From the NCBI GenBank assembly GCA_026874595.1, contig CM049318.1, forward strand, positions 41,208,456 through 41,272,455: 64,000 nucleotides of DNA, given 5' to 3'. Below the pieces are notes generated by a model. It saw nothing but the letters and a program-made list of their open reading frames with translations. It ran no database searches and had not been told where the DNA came from. The position numbers and the translations under genes are program-made. This DNA comes from Sipunculus nudus (lineage: Eukaryota; Annelida; Sipuncula; Golfingiida; Sipunculidae). This document shows positions 62,835-64,000 of this stretch, one piece after another. The number at the start of each line of letters is the position of its first letter. Positions within the stretch are counted from its first letter, which is position 1.

Positions 62835-64000
62835 TTTTGTTGTGAGGTCGCAAGTCCCTTCATTTGGTTACAAAAAAATCGTTTCCAAACATATTTAATT
62901 GTGTCATTAGCTTACTTACTGTTAGTTAACTGTGCTATATAGTGACTGGTTAGCGTTCGTCCAACTTTCTGACCGTCATATTTCATTGTCCGGCATGCGC
63001 TCGACCTCTGATAGTCTAGATTTTGAAGCATATAATAAGCAAAGGATTCGCCCCCTTCTTCACTTTTTAAATAAAATTCATGTGACCCTGAAGTTTCTCT
63101 GTAAACATACACTGGTCACGGTACACAAAATGTTGTCTTCAAGTTATTTTTAAGTGACTCCCAATTTAGGCATGCAGATGAAATTATCAAGAAGCTCCGT
63201 GTGGGAGCATGAAAAATTAAAAATGTGCCTTTATCAGCGCAGAACTCCGCCAAAGCAACTCGTTACCCCCCAGTGCATTTACAGAAATGCAACATTTTTC
63301 CTCATAAAAAATGACACCCTTGATATACTGACACATTTCAGGGAAACGGCACGTATACACGTTGAGTGACGCCTTTGTTCTCTGTGACTTCACGTCTGTT
63401 ACGTCACGACTCACACTCCAAAGATGGCCATATCGTCACATGCTACGTCCGTTTGACAAAGGCTGTGTAAACTAATATGCCATAAAACCCCATAGAACAC
63501 TCATTCCGATGTTATTTACGCATGGATTACCCCCAATATTAAATCAATTGTTTCTTGTATCATTAATAAGCTACCCTGAAAATTTCATTTAAAAAAATCC
63601 GTTGATAACCTTTTGAATAATGTTGCTAACAGACCAACCTAACGCAACCAAAATCATAATCCCCGCCGCTTGGCGGAGGTATTAAGGACAGAATGTAGAA
63701 TTATCTATAAACAATACTTTAATTACTGCATGTGCAATGCCTAATATTAAACACTGGAGTGCAAGACCCGCTAATGAACTAGGGACCTATGGTCTCGACG
63801 CTCAACTGAATTTGTCTATAAGGATATTTTTAAAGACATTTTTTTCAGAATGACAGTTCTGTGACCTTAACTAATGAACTTGTGACCAAAATATCTGAGA
63901 ACTTATTATCCTTGAACTTGCAATATTTACTAGAAGATTATTGTGAATCTTAAAAAAAAATTGGGTAGTGACCATGACATCTGACCATGTGACCTCAAAA
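62375..64000. promoter_or_regulatory. 5' flank of the ankyrin gene: microsatellite hairpin and candidate promoter motifs
   Basis: Holds the CT/AT/GA microsatellite block (62538-62834), a TTACGTCA site (ATF/CREB-like) at 63399-63406 and AAGATGGCC (YY1-like) at 63421-63429. No coding exon is recognised. The transcription start is not visible; the motifs could serve the minus-strand gene or a neighbour to the right. A head of an A/B-type repeat begins near 63780 (GGGACCTATGG, then GACGCTCAACTG). Confidence 0.3.
62538..62834. repeat. Mirror-arranged microsatellites (CT)n(AT)n ... (AT)n(GA)n
   Basis: (CT)n at 62538-62570 is followed by (AT)n to 62600, then CA/TA-rich spacer, then (AT)n at about 62752-62814 and (GA)n at 62815-62834. 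The arms are reverse complements, so the block can fold into a long hairpin about 200 bp upstream of the putative 5' exon. Confidence 0.9.

Overview
The window is eukaryotic nuclear DNA: AT-rich, with short coding islands bounded by GT/AG splice sites, long introns, microsatellites and many dispersed repeats. The repeats (elements with a variable tandem core, a GGAC-type microsatellite and a hairpin tail, much like the pearl elements of oysters) and the exon sequence suggest a mollusc, probably a bivalve. That assignment is inference.

One real protein-coding gene fills almost the whole window on the minus strand. I rebuilt 20 coding exons from 62045 down to 2597 by splice sites, phase and fit to known ankyrin proteins. 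Joined, they give 2269 coding bases (756 codons plus one base) with no stop and matching phase at every junction. The product is the regulatory ankyrin repeat subunit of protein phosphatase 6 (ANKRD28/ANKRD44/ANKRD52 family). The last part of the protein, roughly 270 residues by comparison with the vertebrate proteins, lies beyond the left edge.

The rest is intron or upstream sequence. Right to left: intron 1 (15.2 kb) holds two pearl-like B elements, an A element, a hAT MITE with an 8-bp target duplication, a tRNA-derived SINE, a PIF/Harbinger-like MITE and long G and AT tracts. Intron 3 holds a B element split by a C element. Intron 5 holds B and D elements. Intron 6 holds a complete but decayed pogo/Tigger transposon with terminal repeats, TA duplication and a broken transposase. 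Intron 9 holds a 6.9-kb foldback-like structure with a recent 2.1-kb tandem duplication inside it, and a 53-bp x 7 minisatellite. Intron 11 is almost wholly two minisatellites, one of which is an amplified copy of the gene's own 3' splice site. Intron 18 is a nest of four repeat families.

The most unusual items are the roughly 46 tandem copies of the exon 12 splice acceptor, the foldback structure with its duplicated cargo, the family of elements sharing a hairpin tail, and the repeat-borne arrays of AGGTCA half-sites. No CRISPR, rRNA or bacterial-type operon is present. Nearly all open reading frames outside the exons are repeat-derived or chance.
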